A stretch of 64,000 nt of DNA from Smittia aterrima. Its lineage: Eukaryota; Arthropoda; Insecta; Diptera; Chironomidae. A program made the position numbers and the translations under genes. The notes under the pieces were generated by a model. The model had not been told where the DNA came from and did no database searches. It was given only the letters and a program-made list of their open reading frames with translations. The stretch is from the NCBI GenBank assembly GCA_033063855.1, contig CP093831.1:15128001-15192000 (forward strand), given 5' to 3'. Positions 21,701-34,192 of this stretch are shown here, one piece after another. How positions within the stretch are numbered: the stretch's first letter is position 1; each line of letters begins with the position of its first letter.

Positions 21701-24474
21701 AGAGTGATTGCCAGAAGAGCATAAACAGGAGAACGACGAAAATATTGTGTAACAAGCGTCAAAATAATAAAGATGTCTCTTCATAAAAAATGTCTTCATT
21801 TATTATTTAAATGTAATTTGAGCGAGCTTCTCTGTAGCTCTGTAGATCTTCGTGTTGAAATGTGCTGGGCTGTGATTTTCCCGCTGCCATGACGTGAATT
21901 TCTGAAGCGATAACAGTCGAGAAGTCTCCTCTGAACATTCCAAAGTGTTTTGAGGAAAGAGAGAACAATAAAGAATTTTCCAGCTGACAAAACTTCCCCA
22001 ACTTCGCCTCTAGTTCATTGAGATCCATGTCTTACCCCTAATTGCGCTTTTCTTCATTTTTCTTTCGTCGTCAAAAAGATAAAATTTATGAGCGTTGTCA
22101 CTTTTTAAAGGCGAAATAATCGAATTTTATATGCTCAATTCCACCAGATTGAGAGCATGAAGCTCAGCTCGTCGTGCCTTGTCGCAAATTTAAAAAATCC
22201 TCGCGAGTCCCACAACAAGAAAAAAAACATTTCCACAATAAATCACATTCAAAAATGCAATAAACTGTGCGGGTAATAAATGTGTATGGGAAATGCTAAT
22301 ATAAAGCTTGAAGAGAAGCACGCTTTGAGTGGAGGAGCTCTTCACATCCCACCAATGTTCGATGGGCCCTTGAATGAGAGTTTGCGTGCTTTGATATGCT
22401 TCAACATTGAGATATTCTCGCGCCTCTCGTCTCACTCACTCGCTTTGGTTATAATAAATTGGGCGATAAAAAATTGTATGGAAACAACATTATTACGCGC
22501 TCTCCATGCGAGCTGAAACTTTTTGCGTCACTCTCTCCCTTGCCGTCGATTAATAATTGAACGACTACATAAAATTCCAGTGACATATTTCTTTTTTTTG
22601 CTCGTTGCTTTAGTGAAATTTTCTCTCGCGAATGAAAGTTCACATTCTATTTGACACCGGGCGGATTTTGAAGGGTTTTTCTTTTGGAAGAAACTTTTTT
22701 TGTTCATCAGACCCTGTCTCTTGACTAGAAATTATTTGAACGGATTAAAAGCCCTTTGACAAATTCTTACAATTTGCTTTATCATTTGATCTTTTTTTTT
22801 GTGTTCCAACTCACTCGGATTGACAATATGTGGAAGCACATGAATTTTACAAAAGGGAACTAGTTGCTGCTAAACGACTCCGGGGACAAAGTCGCTGTTG
22901 ACTTTGTAGCGCTCCGGATGATGCTCGAGTTTCTGTGACATGAAACAAGCATTTCGAATAAATGTCAACGAGTGATTTTCAGAAGCTTTCGCCAGCTTAA
23001 AACTATAATGATGTTTAATCCACCGTGTAATGTGAAACGAGAAGCCGGGAATTTTTAAGATGAAAATGAGCTTTGAAAATGATGAATTTTTGAAATAATG
23101 GAAAGGGGAGTAGAGCAAGCTAGCGAGGGAAGTTGAAGTTTTAATCATCTTTGTTGCTAATTATCGTGTTATTACAGCATCTTAACTCAACGGCTGTGCC
23201 CCGAAACGAATCTTAACTAAGTAGGGTAGTAGTGAAAACTCTTGTTCCCCCTCTTTCTATCTCTTTCGATGAAGAAGCAGCTCTCGGGCTAACTATGATG
23301 AAGAACAATCGCAAAGAAGTGAGAGACACAGAAATCTAGACCTACATACGCAATCCCGTGAAAGACGCCTAATGAGCTACAGCGAACGTGCAAGATTACT
23401 CGTATGTATGCCAATTGTTCTCCATCGCGCGCAAGACAAAACGTGAATTTGTTTCATTGTTCGCGTTTCGGAAAAATCTTCTCGAGCTTTTGAGATTTAT
23501 CGCTTCGATAGCGTGGAATGCAAAATCGCAGCGGAAATCGTTGTAGCTTTGATTCCGAAACTAATAAGCGTTACAACAACAACAAGCTTAGCTGCACTCA
23601 ACTTCAAACGGAAATCAACTCAGAAAAGGTTAATATTTTTGCGCGAGGCTTATGGTGAATTAAAGTTGAATGATCGACCGGATTCGCAATTGAAATAAAA
23701 TGAAAAATTATCGAAACAATATTTTTTTTATGTTTTCCATGAGTTCTGTTAAAAGCAGAAAATTGATTATAGAAACAGCAACAGCGTAGACGATTTGCTT
23801 AGAGGTTATTGGTCTCGGTAGTGGCTAACGAGCCAAAAACGCGCGTTGTTTTTTTAAGCGAAACCTGGTCAGATACTTTGACGAGTGAGAGGGAAGTGTT
23901 GAACTAAGCAATTACGTTCGTTTAACAGTGAAAATTGGGACAAAACATTTTGTATCGAAGCAAGTGACATAGCAAGAGTAAGTTCGTGCCACGACGATTC
24001 ATAAGCAATTACGTAACGGCTAATGAAATGCAAAGCATCACGAACTTATTGTTTTCGTTCTCATCGAGCGCCGTCAACTCGAGATTTAAGTGCTTTTGCT
24101 TTCTCACACTTTTCAGAAAAGACTCTGCTCATGATTTCAATAGACATTTCCCTGATGATCGTCAGATTAATCTTGCCGAGCTTTTTATGAGAACGTAGGG
24201 ACTTTTACCACATGAAAGACGATGGAGAAATACAGACGAATCTTAATCCGTTAAGCTTCAAGTTTGATACAATCACGAAAGATTGTCGCTGTTGCTGGAA
24301 AGGATTAGTTTGTGACGTCATCACTTGATTATGTTGATGCTTGAGAGCTTTTAGAAAGCTTTTAAAAGCTTTAAGCATAATGTGCTTCATCTCACCTTCA
24401 TTTTGGCCCTCACTGATCGTCAATAATCCAGCAATTATGAGAATTGCGACAGCTCTGCTGACGTTGTCAAACAT
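9705..24474 (-). CDS. VWC/FN3 transmembrane receptor (putative epidermal cell surface receptor type, ~1224 aa)
   Basis: Nine exons: 24474-24396, 21585-20939, 14464-14257, 13107-12238, 12025-11414, 11227-10657, 10519-10062, 9992-9771, 9712-9705. All junction phases agree (3675 nt). Exon 1 is a signal peptide. Residues 27-230 are a Ser/Thr-rich stalk. Four VWC-like Cys domains follow at about 234-305, 355-418, 447-521 and 525-601, each opening C-x-(H/F/Y)-(N/K)-G and holding C-x-C and CC motifs. A Pro/Asn/Asp-rich linker (602-805) leads to three FN3-like domains (about 808-1140). The TM helix is at about 1166-1188, followed by RRR and a short tail with ENPSY (NPxY-type sorting or adaptor motif). 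The predicted end is ETMNL. VWC domains often bind BMP-type ligands or matrix; that role is inference. The domain order resembles insect proteins labelled putative epidermal cell surface receptor. The intron after exon 2 has a GC donor. Confidence 0.85.
14872..15012 (+). other. Possible nested small ORF (about 45-50 aa)
   Basis: From an ATG at about 14872, a frame encodes a peptide with protein-like composition (MTKLTEHELFNYERAVDEII at its start) and ends at a TGA. An AATAAA follows within about 15 nt. The frame extends further upstream, past a CAATTCCCAG that could be a splice acceptor. It lies in an intron of the minus-strand VWC/FN3 gene. I do not recognise the product. It could be a terminal exon of a nested gene or chance. 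Confidence 0.2.
16630..16646. repeat. (GAC)n microsatellite
   Basis: Between five and six tandem GAC units in an intron of the VWC/FN3 receptor gene. Confidence 0.7.
20512..20525. repeat. (CT)7 microsatellite
   Basis: Perfect CT run in the large intron; a possible GAGA-factor binding tract. Similar tracts occur at 20715-20726, 13511-13522 and 28935-28947. Confidence 0.7.
21586..24395. other. Intron 1 of the VWC/FN3 receptor gene
   Basis: About 2.8 kb between the signal-peptide exon and the Ser/Thr-rich exon, with no supportable coding region on either strand. Just inside the donor is an 18-bp perfect palindrome (24355-24372). Long first introns commonly carry enhancers; nothing specific was recognised here. 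Confidence 0.5.
24355..24372. repeat. 18-bp perfect palindrome AAAGCTTTTAAAAGCTTT
   Basis: The sequence is identical to its reverse complement over 18 bp. It lies about 18 nt inside the first intron of the VWC/FN3 receptor gene. The start of the last intron of paralogue A (2155 downward) contains closely similar words, GAGCTTTTAAAGCTTTTC. Confidence 0.8.
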
Positions 24475-27400
24475 TTTTCGTGAGATTTCGTTTTCTTCGC
24501 CTCGACAGTAAAAATTCTTTTCTGCCAACCAAAAGCCACAAATTTATAATGGAGCTTAATTAGAAATATTTTTGAGCAATTATGAATTTAAATTGTGCCG
24601 CAAATTGCTCGTTTCTTCTCGTTTAAACGCCAAACGAATTCACTGAATATTTCTTTTTTTCGATTTTTTTTTCTTTCTTTTTTAAAAAACTTTTTTCATC
24701 TTTTATTTAAAGTGTGAATTAAATTGAATTTATTTTCTAATTGGCACATTTTCTTTGCTCTTCCTGCACTGAGCTTTAGCCATTCCACCGCCCGTAACTT
24801 CTTTTATCGTGATCGTAATGAAACTTTTCGGAAACTTCGCGGTTCACTTGTCGTTTATTCACTAACGTTGAGATGGTAGGAGTGTCATTAGACAGCCGCT
24901 TCGTCGTTTAATCTGAAATGGAAAGAGAGAGAAAATGTTTAATGAGAATTTAAGATATGAAAACAATTATTCAATTAGTCAAATCAAAGCCGAACAATTA
25001 TGAATTACAATTTTGCTCTCAGACTCGCTTCATTCAACTTCCAATATTGAGATATGACTCATTTCTCTTTGGTCTTTGCCTGTTTTATGCTTTGAAATGA
25101 TGAAATAAAAAAGAGAGATCACAGTTTAATGAAAATTGTTTCAGTGAGTTATCTAATGAGTTTCTGTTGGTTATTATAGCGTCGCTTCTGTCGAAAAACT
25201 GTCGAGACGACAGACAATGAGCTTTTTATGCTTTATTATAAGCTGCTGCTGCAATTTCGACGACAAGGCCACATGTTGAAATAAATTCTATTCCATCTTT
25301 AATGTTCATTGTTCATTTGCGGCTATTATGCAATGAGAAAATGTTAAGTGGAGACAGAGACTACGACGAAGAGAAATATAGTCACGTGGTAAGAAGGTCT
25401 GAGGTTGAAGCAGTAATTTGTTTCATTCTAGGGACTCCAAACAGAGAGTCCACCACGTTTGTCGGACACGAGCTGCAGCAGCATCGAGAAATCGAAAATT
25501 AATTCCACCCCCCAACCCACAGTTCCTACAACTAAAGCGAACAAATTTAATAAACTATGAGAGTTTACAATATAATTGAATGCAAATATTGCATTATACT
25601 CTTCCCGAAAATTTCCCTCGTTTATTACCCAGAGTATGAATAATTATCGTCATTTGTACGTAGATGTAGCAAACACTCTGGAGTCTCAATGAATATTTTG
25701 AAAGTATTAACACTAATAATGTATTGTAGGCAACCTCATAGCAAGACAGACTCGGAAGAGAGCTCCGCAAACAATCGCAATAAATTTTCGTTTCACGTTC
25801 AAGTTTCTGCAGGAAAATTAATTTTAATGCTGCACGTCATTACATTGCCATGTGTGCTGTGTTGATGTGCTTTAATAAAGTGCGTGGAGAACATCAACGA
25901 CTTTGGATTTGAAAGAGCGTGTGCTAATTTCCCGGGGAAAATTCCGAGTCAGAATTATTTGGTAATTATTTAAATTTATTCTGTTTGAGAAAGCCTAACT
26001 TGAAAGCTCTCGTAAGGATGAAACAGATTGCAGGAATGGCAGTTCATTGTAGAGTGCTTGAAATGACGTGATTTGATGTTAAGTAGATTCATTAAAATTT
26101 AATTTTCTACAGAGCATCCCTCGCACCTAAAATATGTATATCATTTCGTCATTAAAAGAGAAGAGCACCGAACATGGCATTTCGAGTATTTATTGCAAAC
26201 ATCATTCATTATGCAAGTAGACGTCGGACGACACAATATTTAAAGCAGCGGGTCCCATTAATCTCTCCTTCTCTCTCTCTCGTCCCTCGTTTGCAATAAA
26301 ACACATCAAATGTTTGAACACGGAGCATCATCAAATCTAATCAAATCAAATTTAGCGCAGATAAATTATCGTGATTAAAAGACCAGAAATGCGATTGGTG
26401 ATGTTGACCAGCTCGTTTTGAGATGACATTTGGTTCATGCAGAATTCCATTAAATTTTTAGTGAATATTCAAGTGTCGAGCAATAAATTATCACAAAAGG
26501 GCTACACTCGATGTTCACGTAATTCATTTTCAGCAACAAAAGGAGCCACTCGCATAATGTTCGTAGATTTGTAATGAATGATAATTACATTTGCATTTAA
26601 ATGCGATTTTATTGTGCACATATCGAATATAACTGTAGATGCTTTCCCGCAAAAGTTACTTTCAGTGATTCGAGTTACAATAATTTATGGAGAGCATATT
26701 AAAATGTAAACATGAAACTCGACTTCAGTTTTGACGAATTTGATGCTTCGACTAATTTGAAAAAGTTTCTTAATGGATTTTACATGTAACGTTATGCTTG
26801 ACATCCAATCAACATTCCTGGAGCAGCCAGCATGCGAAATATTCTCCCTCTGGTCGGCAACGTAAAAAAAAGCTCCATGAAGCAGAAGCTTAAACTTGTG
26901 TGCCTCGCTTTTTCGGGGCAGCAGCGGAAACGTTACTTTTGGGACATTTTAATTACGCCTCGATGCATAATTACAGAACATTAATTTAATAATAACTTAT
27001 CTCTTGATAATTTTCAAATGAACATGGAGAAGCGGAGCTCGCTGGCTGTTAGACGACGACGAGATTAACATCCGAAAAGTGCACAATAAACGCTTGCACA
27101 AATGATTATAAATGTTATTATAGGACGCTCTCATAAATGATAATATTTGTATTTTAATTACAACCAGAGAATGTTCTGTTTTAATTATTTTACTATGCGA
27201 GAGCAGTGTCAAACGTTGTTCGATGAACGGGAGGTCGATTTTATGTCCAAGCGGAGCATGAAAGCGGAGAAAGCAAAACATTGCTCGTTCGATAATCACT
27301 TTTCCGAAAATCAGCAGCCCGAGGTCTTTGTCGCTGTTTATGAAAAAGTCTTCGAAATAAAAACCTTTGCGCGTAAAGTGCATGTGAGTCACAGAGAGAG

Positions 27401-30400
27401 TTCTGAAAACATTTTCCAATTATCACCGCCCTCCCTCCTTTCATGTATTTTAATGAAAATCAATTTTGAATTACGTTACACATGCCTTATCCCCAATTCG
27501 AGGGTGGAGAGCAAATTTCCAACAGAAAATAAAATTAAAATCAAACAAATCAGAAAATATTCCGTGTCGGGAAGTTTTAATGAAACGAAAATAAAATTTG
27601 ACGATTTTTCGATAAACATTCAATGAATCATTGGACGATCGGAATGATTTCACTCTCTCGGCACCGAAATGAACATTGAATTTTGGTATAGGGTTTTTTC
27701 GCTATTCAGTGAACTCTTGAGAAGTGAAAACACGAGAAAGCAAAGTGAGTTTTTCGTTTATGCGAAAAAAGCCTTAAAATGCGTAAAATATTTTATGCGC
27801 CCGCAACAATTTCTGCTGTCCCACCACGAGAAATTCGTTCGATCCGTATCCGTTATATCTGCAACGGTTCATAATTAGGCGGCTTTTAGCCCGCTGACCG
27901 GAAACATTATAAAAACGCGCTCACACCAAACACGCGAATCAACCGAGGGAATTTCTATAATTTGCGTAACACTTGTAGGGGTGGAAATTATTTTCCTCGA
28001 CTCGCGTCTATTTGGGAAAAAGTTTTTCAATTTGTCAACAAGCTCTCAGCAAAACGTTTACTTCCACGTAAATCATGAGCACTTCCCATTCCCTTGCCAT
28101 AAGCTTTGACAGGTAGTGGAGAAAAAAAAATCGAGTATGAATGTTAAGCACATTTTAACAATTGGTTAACAATTCATAAATGTCGACCCGACCGCTGAAA
28201 ATGTCATCACCGCCTCATCATAATAAAATACTCATTTGAAAATATTCTTCTGCTCTCTCTCCCGTCCGAAGCACCGGAAATTTAAATGTGCGCTAATGGT
28301 GAACCGAAGAGGGAGACAGTGGGAATTTTAATGCTAAAAACTTTTTACTACATAATGTTCTAGACCATAAAAGCAGCAGCGAAACTAAAAGAGTGGCTTA
28401 GTGTACGTGTGACATTGAATTCCAACGCCAATAGAGAGCTGGATGTCATTAAGCTTGAATGATTCATACTTTCTATGAAGTAGTATACTTTGGATGTACG
28501 AAAATGTTTGCTTTATCCACGAGGTGAAGCATTATCGTGTTAAATTATTCAAATTTAAATTGAAGCTCGTTTGTACCTTTGCTTGTGTATTTGTTTGATA
28601 TTAAAAATCGAGACTGTCACAATTATCATGAAAAATTGAATGGAAACGCTGCCGCGAGTAGGAAAATAAAAGTCGTAATGACTTCATGCGCGATTCAGGT
28701 CAAAGAAACTGAATTGAAACTTTGCCGTCGAACGGCCTTTCTCAAGACGACAACGCACATATTGCGAAAACAAGAGAAAAGTCCGCAGTGAGTCAAGCGG
28801 TAAAATCACCGTTGACTCATGAAGCGAATGAACACGGAGCTGCCGTTGCAATATATCGAATATAAAGTCCTTTTAAATCCAATCTACCCCTGAAGCAGTT
28901 ATTGAATTTATATTCAATTTGTCGAAATTGAAAGCTCTCTCTCTCTCGTTTCCCTGCGTGTGCATGCGGCAGTTTTCCATCTCAACAAGAGCAGGAGGGG
29001 AAGTTTATAAGCGAAGAATATTGCAGGTAGCTGATTGCCTTCGTTGGCGTTCATTCAAAGTTCAAGCATGAACAAAGGAAAGATTTCGGATCTGCTAAGC
29101 GTTTTAAAAGGATTTGATGTAGTCAGGGTTGTTGATTGTCTTCAGAACTTAAGCGTTTCTCTGCTCGTAACTGCAAGTTAGTTCACTGACTGAGAAGCTC
29201 ACTATCATCGATCAATCCTTTTTGTGAATGCTCTTTTCTTGAATCACAGTCTCGGAAATTACGTCGAGGGTGGAAACTGAAAAGGTTCGCTTTCTCGAAA
29301 ATAAATTTGCATTCGTCTATAAATTGCTCAGTCTCATTCGATCTGTAAATAGAAACCCGACATATTTACGAGGCTTCTGCTCATGCCAATCGAAAAAGGC
29401 AAAGCAAATCTCAGACTTGACGAAATCACACACAAAACCCTCGTCTGATTGCTCATCGCTTGATGTCGATGTGTGATTCGAATATGAAATTATGATGGAG
29501 AAGCACGCAATTCGAGCTAGTTTTTTTGGGTCTGCGAGTTACACAACAGTCGCTTGTCAGAGGGAATCGACATGAAAAGATGAAGATAATAATCGCAAAC
29601 GTTCGTCTCAATCTGCTTTCACAACGCAAAACGCTTTTCAATAGAATCTCATCATAAAGAACCATCCACTTAATGGTTTCCAAATGCGAGCAAAGGGAGA
29701 GAAACAAAAACGAATCATCATAATTACGAAAAACGAAGAAGTGCTTTGTTAATGAAGAAGAAAAGTATTTGAAATTAATATCAGCTTCACTGTTTAGTTT
29801 GGTAAGAAACAAAAAGTGAGAGAATGAGCAGTCTGGAAATGAAGTTGTAAAAGGTCTTTTTGTTTGATTTAACTTCAAAGCAAACTGAGTTTCATTACCA
29901 ATGAAAATCCCTAAAATATATTTTAATGAATTCTGCAAGATGTTTGAAGAATTTTTTTGTTGTCTTCCGCAATTATGAACTTTATTGCTTAATTGGATAG
30001 TGGAGAACTTGTTTTGTTATTGCCGGAAAAATTGTTTATTGCGAGTTAACAAATTTTCATTCGCTTTATGACTACGACGTTGTTTGTGAAAGTAAATTCA
30101 ATCAGAACTATGAAACTTCCATCTCATCTCACTCGAAATCGTTTATGCACAACAATCTCCCTCAATTGTTTTGTTTTTCCCTATGAAAATGTGAAAAATT
30201 CTATGATTCTTCCCAAGTGATTCCGTATCGCTGGATAAACATTGTCGAAACTCCCATGAAATTCTAGTCTCGATCGAGCTGATATTCGATTCGTAAAATC
30301 GAGATGATTCTCGATGTTGCTTTTCTGTCTCTAGCAACTGCCACACTCTGACGCCACAGACATGCGGAGAGAGATTTCCATTTGAACTACATCAGATTCT

Positions 30401-33186
30401 ATCGATATCGAGCATAATCTACTTTACTGGTTTCGAGAACTTTATCGTTTCGAATTACTTTACACGTGAAAGTTTTTCTTCATGCTACGGGACATTTAAA
30501 GTTCGAAGTGTAATTGCGCAACAAACTTTGAAGGCTTCGTCGAATTAAGGTTTGAATCTAGCAGAAGAACCTTTGTCTTTCTCTCCTCTTCTTCTTTTGA
30601 TATCGTAAAAATATCCGCAAGGCAATTGAAAAGCTGGCAACAACGCAACGCAATCAACAAGAAGTTGTCCGCTTTCTCAGCCGAGTAAAATCAGTTGTTG
30701 CACGAGAAGATTAATCCTTGAGTTTCCATTCGAGACGGATTTCAATGAAAATTCATCGATGTGGAAATGAAAAATGAAAAAGTTTTTCCTTTTCTTTCCT
30801 TTTCCCAGCCCTCCCATCAGCTCATCCTTCAATTATGGTAAAAGTTGCTTAATTAATCAGAAATGTTTCTCAATAATCTCCTTGCGAAACAGAAAAGGAT
30901 TAAAACTGAGAATGAAATAGTTTCTCTCTTACTTTCGTCGATGGGAGTAAAACTTTTTGATTAAAAAGCTTGATGAAAGTTTAAAAGGAGAAGGGCGAAC
31001 GTATTGTCGATAAATTAATCGTGTCTCGCTTCATTTAACGCTTTCTTCCCCTTTTTTCCTTAATTTCTCTCTTTTGTCTCAAGTAAATCGTCGTCGTTTT
31101 GTTGGAAAATCCTCGAGGGCAGAATCAACAATAGACGAAATATCAAGTCAATTAACCATTAAATCGCTGTTTTGTTTGCCAAACAATCATTTCATTCTTC
31201 CCTCGATTGCTTTTTCCACTTCAAATCGAGCAGCAGTTTGTAAAGAAGAAGACGATCGCGGTAATTCCATTCACGAATCCGCCACTCAATCGGCCCATTA
31301 ATGTTTTTATTGTGATTTCATTTGATTTACGAAACTATTACGAATCTCCATCTTACTTTCTTCAAGCGACACACAAATGTTTCCTCTTCGTCAGTGGAAG
31401 GTAATGAAATTTCTCTCGAGTTGCCTTGTCTTATATGTCAAGACCAGTTTCACATTCACTTCGCTTTACTTAGCTTGAGACTTCTTTCTTTCTTGTCTTA
31501 CTCGTCTCTCTTTTTTTCGATTGTCGCAATCAAATTTTCCGTCAATGCACGCGGAACGCGATGAAAAATATTTTTTTAACTGTCTCGTCAAATTAAATTA
31601 AATTCGACTGACGGCTTTATGTTCTCACTCGGCGAAGCTTTTTCCACAAACAAAAAAAATAACAGAATCAGCCATAGAACTACGACACAAACTGAACTAT
31701 TATGTTAAATCCGCAGATTGAAAGCAATTGCTCGTGAAAATCTGAATTTCGGTTATGTCGACATGTGTTTTCAAACCCGAACGCAATTTCCATTCAACAC
31801 ATGAAAAAATATCTGCAGATTCAATAAATTAGCCGAGCTCAGAGCGATTGAGCAGTAAGTTTCGCGTGAAATACAAATCCAAACTGAAGACCAATTCTGC
31901 TGTTGAGTTGAGCGGAGTTGGTTGTAAAGTGGGATTTTAATGCGACAGTGTTTGTACAATGAAAAGTTAACATAAATACTTTACCAATTTTTATTATTTC
32001 TTTACCAACAGTCGAGGTGAGTGTGTGCAAGTGTTGTGAATGATATGGGAAGAGCAACGAAGTGAGGCAGCAATGATTTAAATTCTTTTACTTTTTCACA
32101 TGTTGTTTGAAGATTTAACGAAGAAGACAGTGATGTCAGTGCGACATAGATATGAAGTAGCAATTTACTCAAGCAGTCGCTTAATTTGACAAGGAAGAAG
32201 GCTTTTTTCGCATTTCTCTCTTTTAGCATTGAATCGAATAATGTTTGCATAGACAAAGTCACCACAAAACATTTATTCTTTACGAAAAGAACCTTTTAAA
32301 TAATTAAAGACACACGTTTGAACACGAAACTCTTTGATGGTCTTAAAGTTCGTTAAGATAATTTGCTCGTATTGCATGAAGAAATGAGAAACGAGAGAAG
32401 GAAAAAAAACAAGTTTAACAGGTTTCCATCGTGATTTCTTCTCTTTCTTCTGGTGCGAGAGTGTTAAGAACCTGTAGGAAGATGGAATCACTTTTGCTTG
32501 AATGTTGGACGAGAAGTGTAATCTCTTGCAGGAATTTTAATTGCTTTGGTTTTTATGTTGCAGCGACGATTGCACAAATGAAAGCTGAGAAACATTATTT
32601 GAAAATTTTATTGTTTTGAGAAGGATTTGAAGTTTTTCCAAAGAAGAAATTCTCATTACGTAAATACTTTTTCATTTTCTTGTTTGCTCAAAGCTCTTTC
32701 TTTTCCGAACGAAGCTTTTAACAAATATTTTCTTTTGCTTGTTCTCTATCGTCTTCATCATTATTTCTCCCTGACAAGGGAAGTTGTTTGTGCGGTACAA
32801 ACGGTAGCATTTAGAACGATTGAATCATTTTGTATGTGCGGGAAAGCGAAAGAAACTAGAGAAGATTTAAATTGGAAAATAATTCCGGAAATGATTCCAA
32901 GCGCTTTGTGAGAAATAATCGTAAATTTAATGAAATTTGAAGTTTCCTTGATGTTTACCTTTACACTGCTCTTCTATCATGTGATTCTTCAAAGTCTATC
33001 GGAGCGATCCAACTCGATTCAACAGAGGAAAACAATTGAAATGATCTTGTTAGCTTTGCTTTTAAAATAGAAATGAGATGAAAACGAATGAAAACTTTTC
33101 GAAAAGTTGCATAATCTCGAGGCGAGTTTTATTTTCCCATCTCTCATACAAAAGTAGAAAAAAACTATTTTTCCATTTTATAGAAC
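24475..33186. other. 8.7-kb region without a supportable gene
   Basis: This holds the upstream region of the VWC/FN3 receptor and the 3' flank of the PDZ gene. Open frames of up to about 160 codons occur (27147-27626 on plus, 29453-29938 on minus). They lack domain-like content, signal peptides or splice context, and overlapping frames are open on the opposite strand, so I treat them as chance. There are simple CT/GA tracts (26271-26281, 28935-28947) and scattered TAATTA-type sites, including ATGCATAATTA at 26963-26973. No tRNA or recognisable miRNA was found. Confidence 0.45.
26963..26973 (+). promoter_or_regulatory. POU-IV/homeodomain-like motif ATGCATAATTA
   Basis: Exact match to the core of the Brn3/Acj6-type consensus, in a local cluster of AATTAC, TTAATTTAAT and TTTTAATTAC words between about 26948 and 27165. 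A single-site match is weak evidence of function. Confidence 0.25.
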
Positions 33187-34192
33187 TCAATCACTGTCAT
33201 CATCGTAATTACGTTTAGGTCGCGATCCTCTTGGAAGAGCTGTGAGAATATTCTCGAGTTCAACTCGCGTTGGCTTTGACTCAAGCATTTTCCTGACGTT
33301 CCTAATCATCCGTTTGTGAGGAAGTTCCTGAAAATAAATGAAGTGAAGTGAGTGGCGTCAGGTGGTGAAGCTCAACCTCTTACCTCGTGATAGTTTTCCG
33401 GTAAGAAGTACTCGGGATGGGGCCACATAATCTAGAAAGAGAATGGTGCACATTAAGTCTCGCAACCTCGTCGTCATAATCTCACTCACAGGATGCCAAG
33501 CTTTCCTCTCCGGCTGTAAAGAGATAACGTTACTCGAAGTTCATAAAATTATTCAGGTAAAAAGCCTCACGTGTTGAACATAAGCTTCACGAGGCGGCTC
33601 AATGTGGGGCTCAACAAGAAATTTTGGAGCTTTTGGATTACCTTCCATTACAATCTCCTCGACGAAGCTAACTTCTTTTCCTTTTAAAAGTTCGTCATCT
33701 TGGAAGCTTAAACGAGTTATTAACAACGACGTGATAATTACTTCATAAGGAGCACGTGCGGTTACCGAATGACGCCTAATTTAAAGCTTCGAATATTCTT
33801 GCTGGCATGTAGAAGAACTTCGATGGCTTCCTTTAACGTCATCTCTTTTGTTTCCTTATCCTCAATAAAGGCAATCGAATCACCGAGCTTCAGGCCAACT
33901 CGTTTGGCTTTTGAATCTTCCTTGACCTGAAAAACATGTCGCAATCAAACAACAATGGATGTGAAAGGTCGATGGAAAGGAGTCTTGCATGAAAAATTGT
34001 TATCGGCATTTTGAAGTCGACGCCTCCAGTGATTTTCAATCCGAGAGTCTTCTCCACCTCTTCCTGACTCGTATCGACTTCCTTCTCCTTCGTCGGAGTA
34101 ACAGTTTCTATTGTCGGATGAATGGAAACATCAATCGATGGCACCAGCTTGCGTTCGCAAACAACTGAAACATCACCAAATGACTCCGGCAT
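33187..34192 (-). CDS. Small PDZ-domain protein (237 aa, six exons)
   Basis: Exons 34192-33989, 33926-33766, 33706-33571, 33513-33490, 33431-33384 and 33327-33187; total 714 nt with consistent phases. Residues about 50-122 form a PDZ domain: LGLKITGG (carboxylate-binding loop region), ITIFHVKEDSKAKRVGLKLG and GDSIAFIED, then a helix ending in the LGVIR strand. A conserved-looking tail follows, rich in Pro, His, Trp and Tyr (WHPIMWPHPEYFLPENYHE), then basic and acidic ends (RPKRNYDDDSD). PDZ domains bind C-terminal peptides and organise membrane or cytoskeletal complexes; the partner is unknown. I do not recognise a named orthologue. Exon 4 is a 24-nt micro-exon. The first intron (33988-33927) appears to use a GC donor with a poor exon side (CAT/GCAAGA), the least certain junction in this model. 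Confidence 0.8.

Noticed and set aside
27147..27626. 159-codon plus-strand frame
   Set aside because: Overlapped by an equally open minus-strand frame (26997-27419). The peptide has no domain, signal peptide or sensible composition, and no splice context.
29453..29938. 161-codon minus-strand frame
   Set aside because: Phe/Ser/Leu-rich translation typical of AT-rich non-coding DNA; no start context or homology I can recognise.
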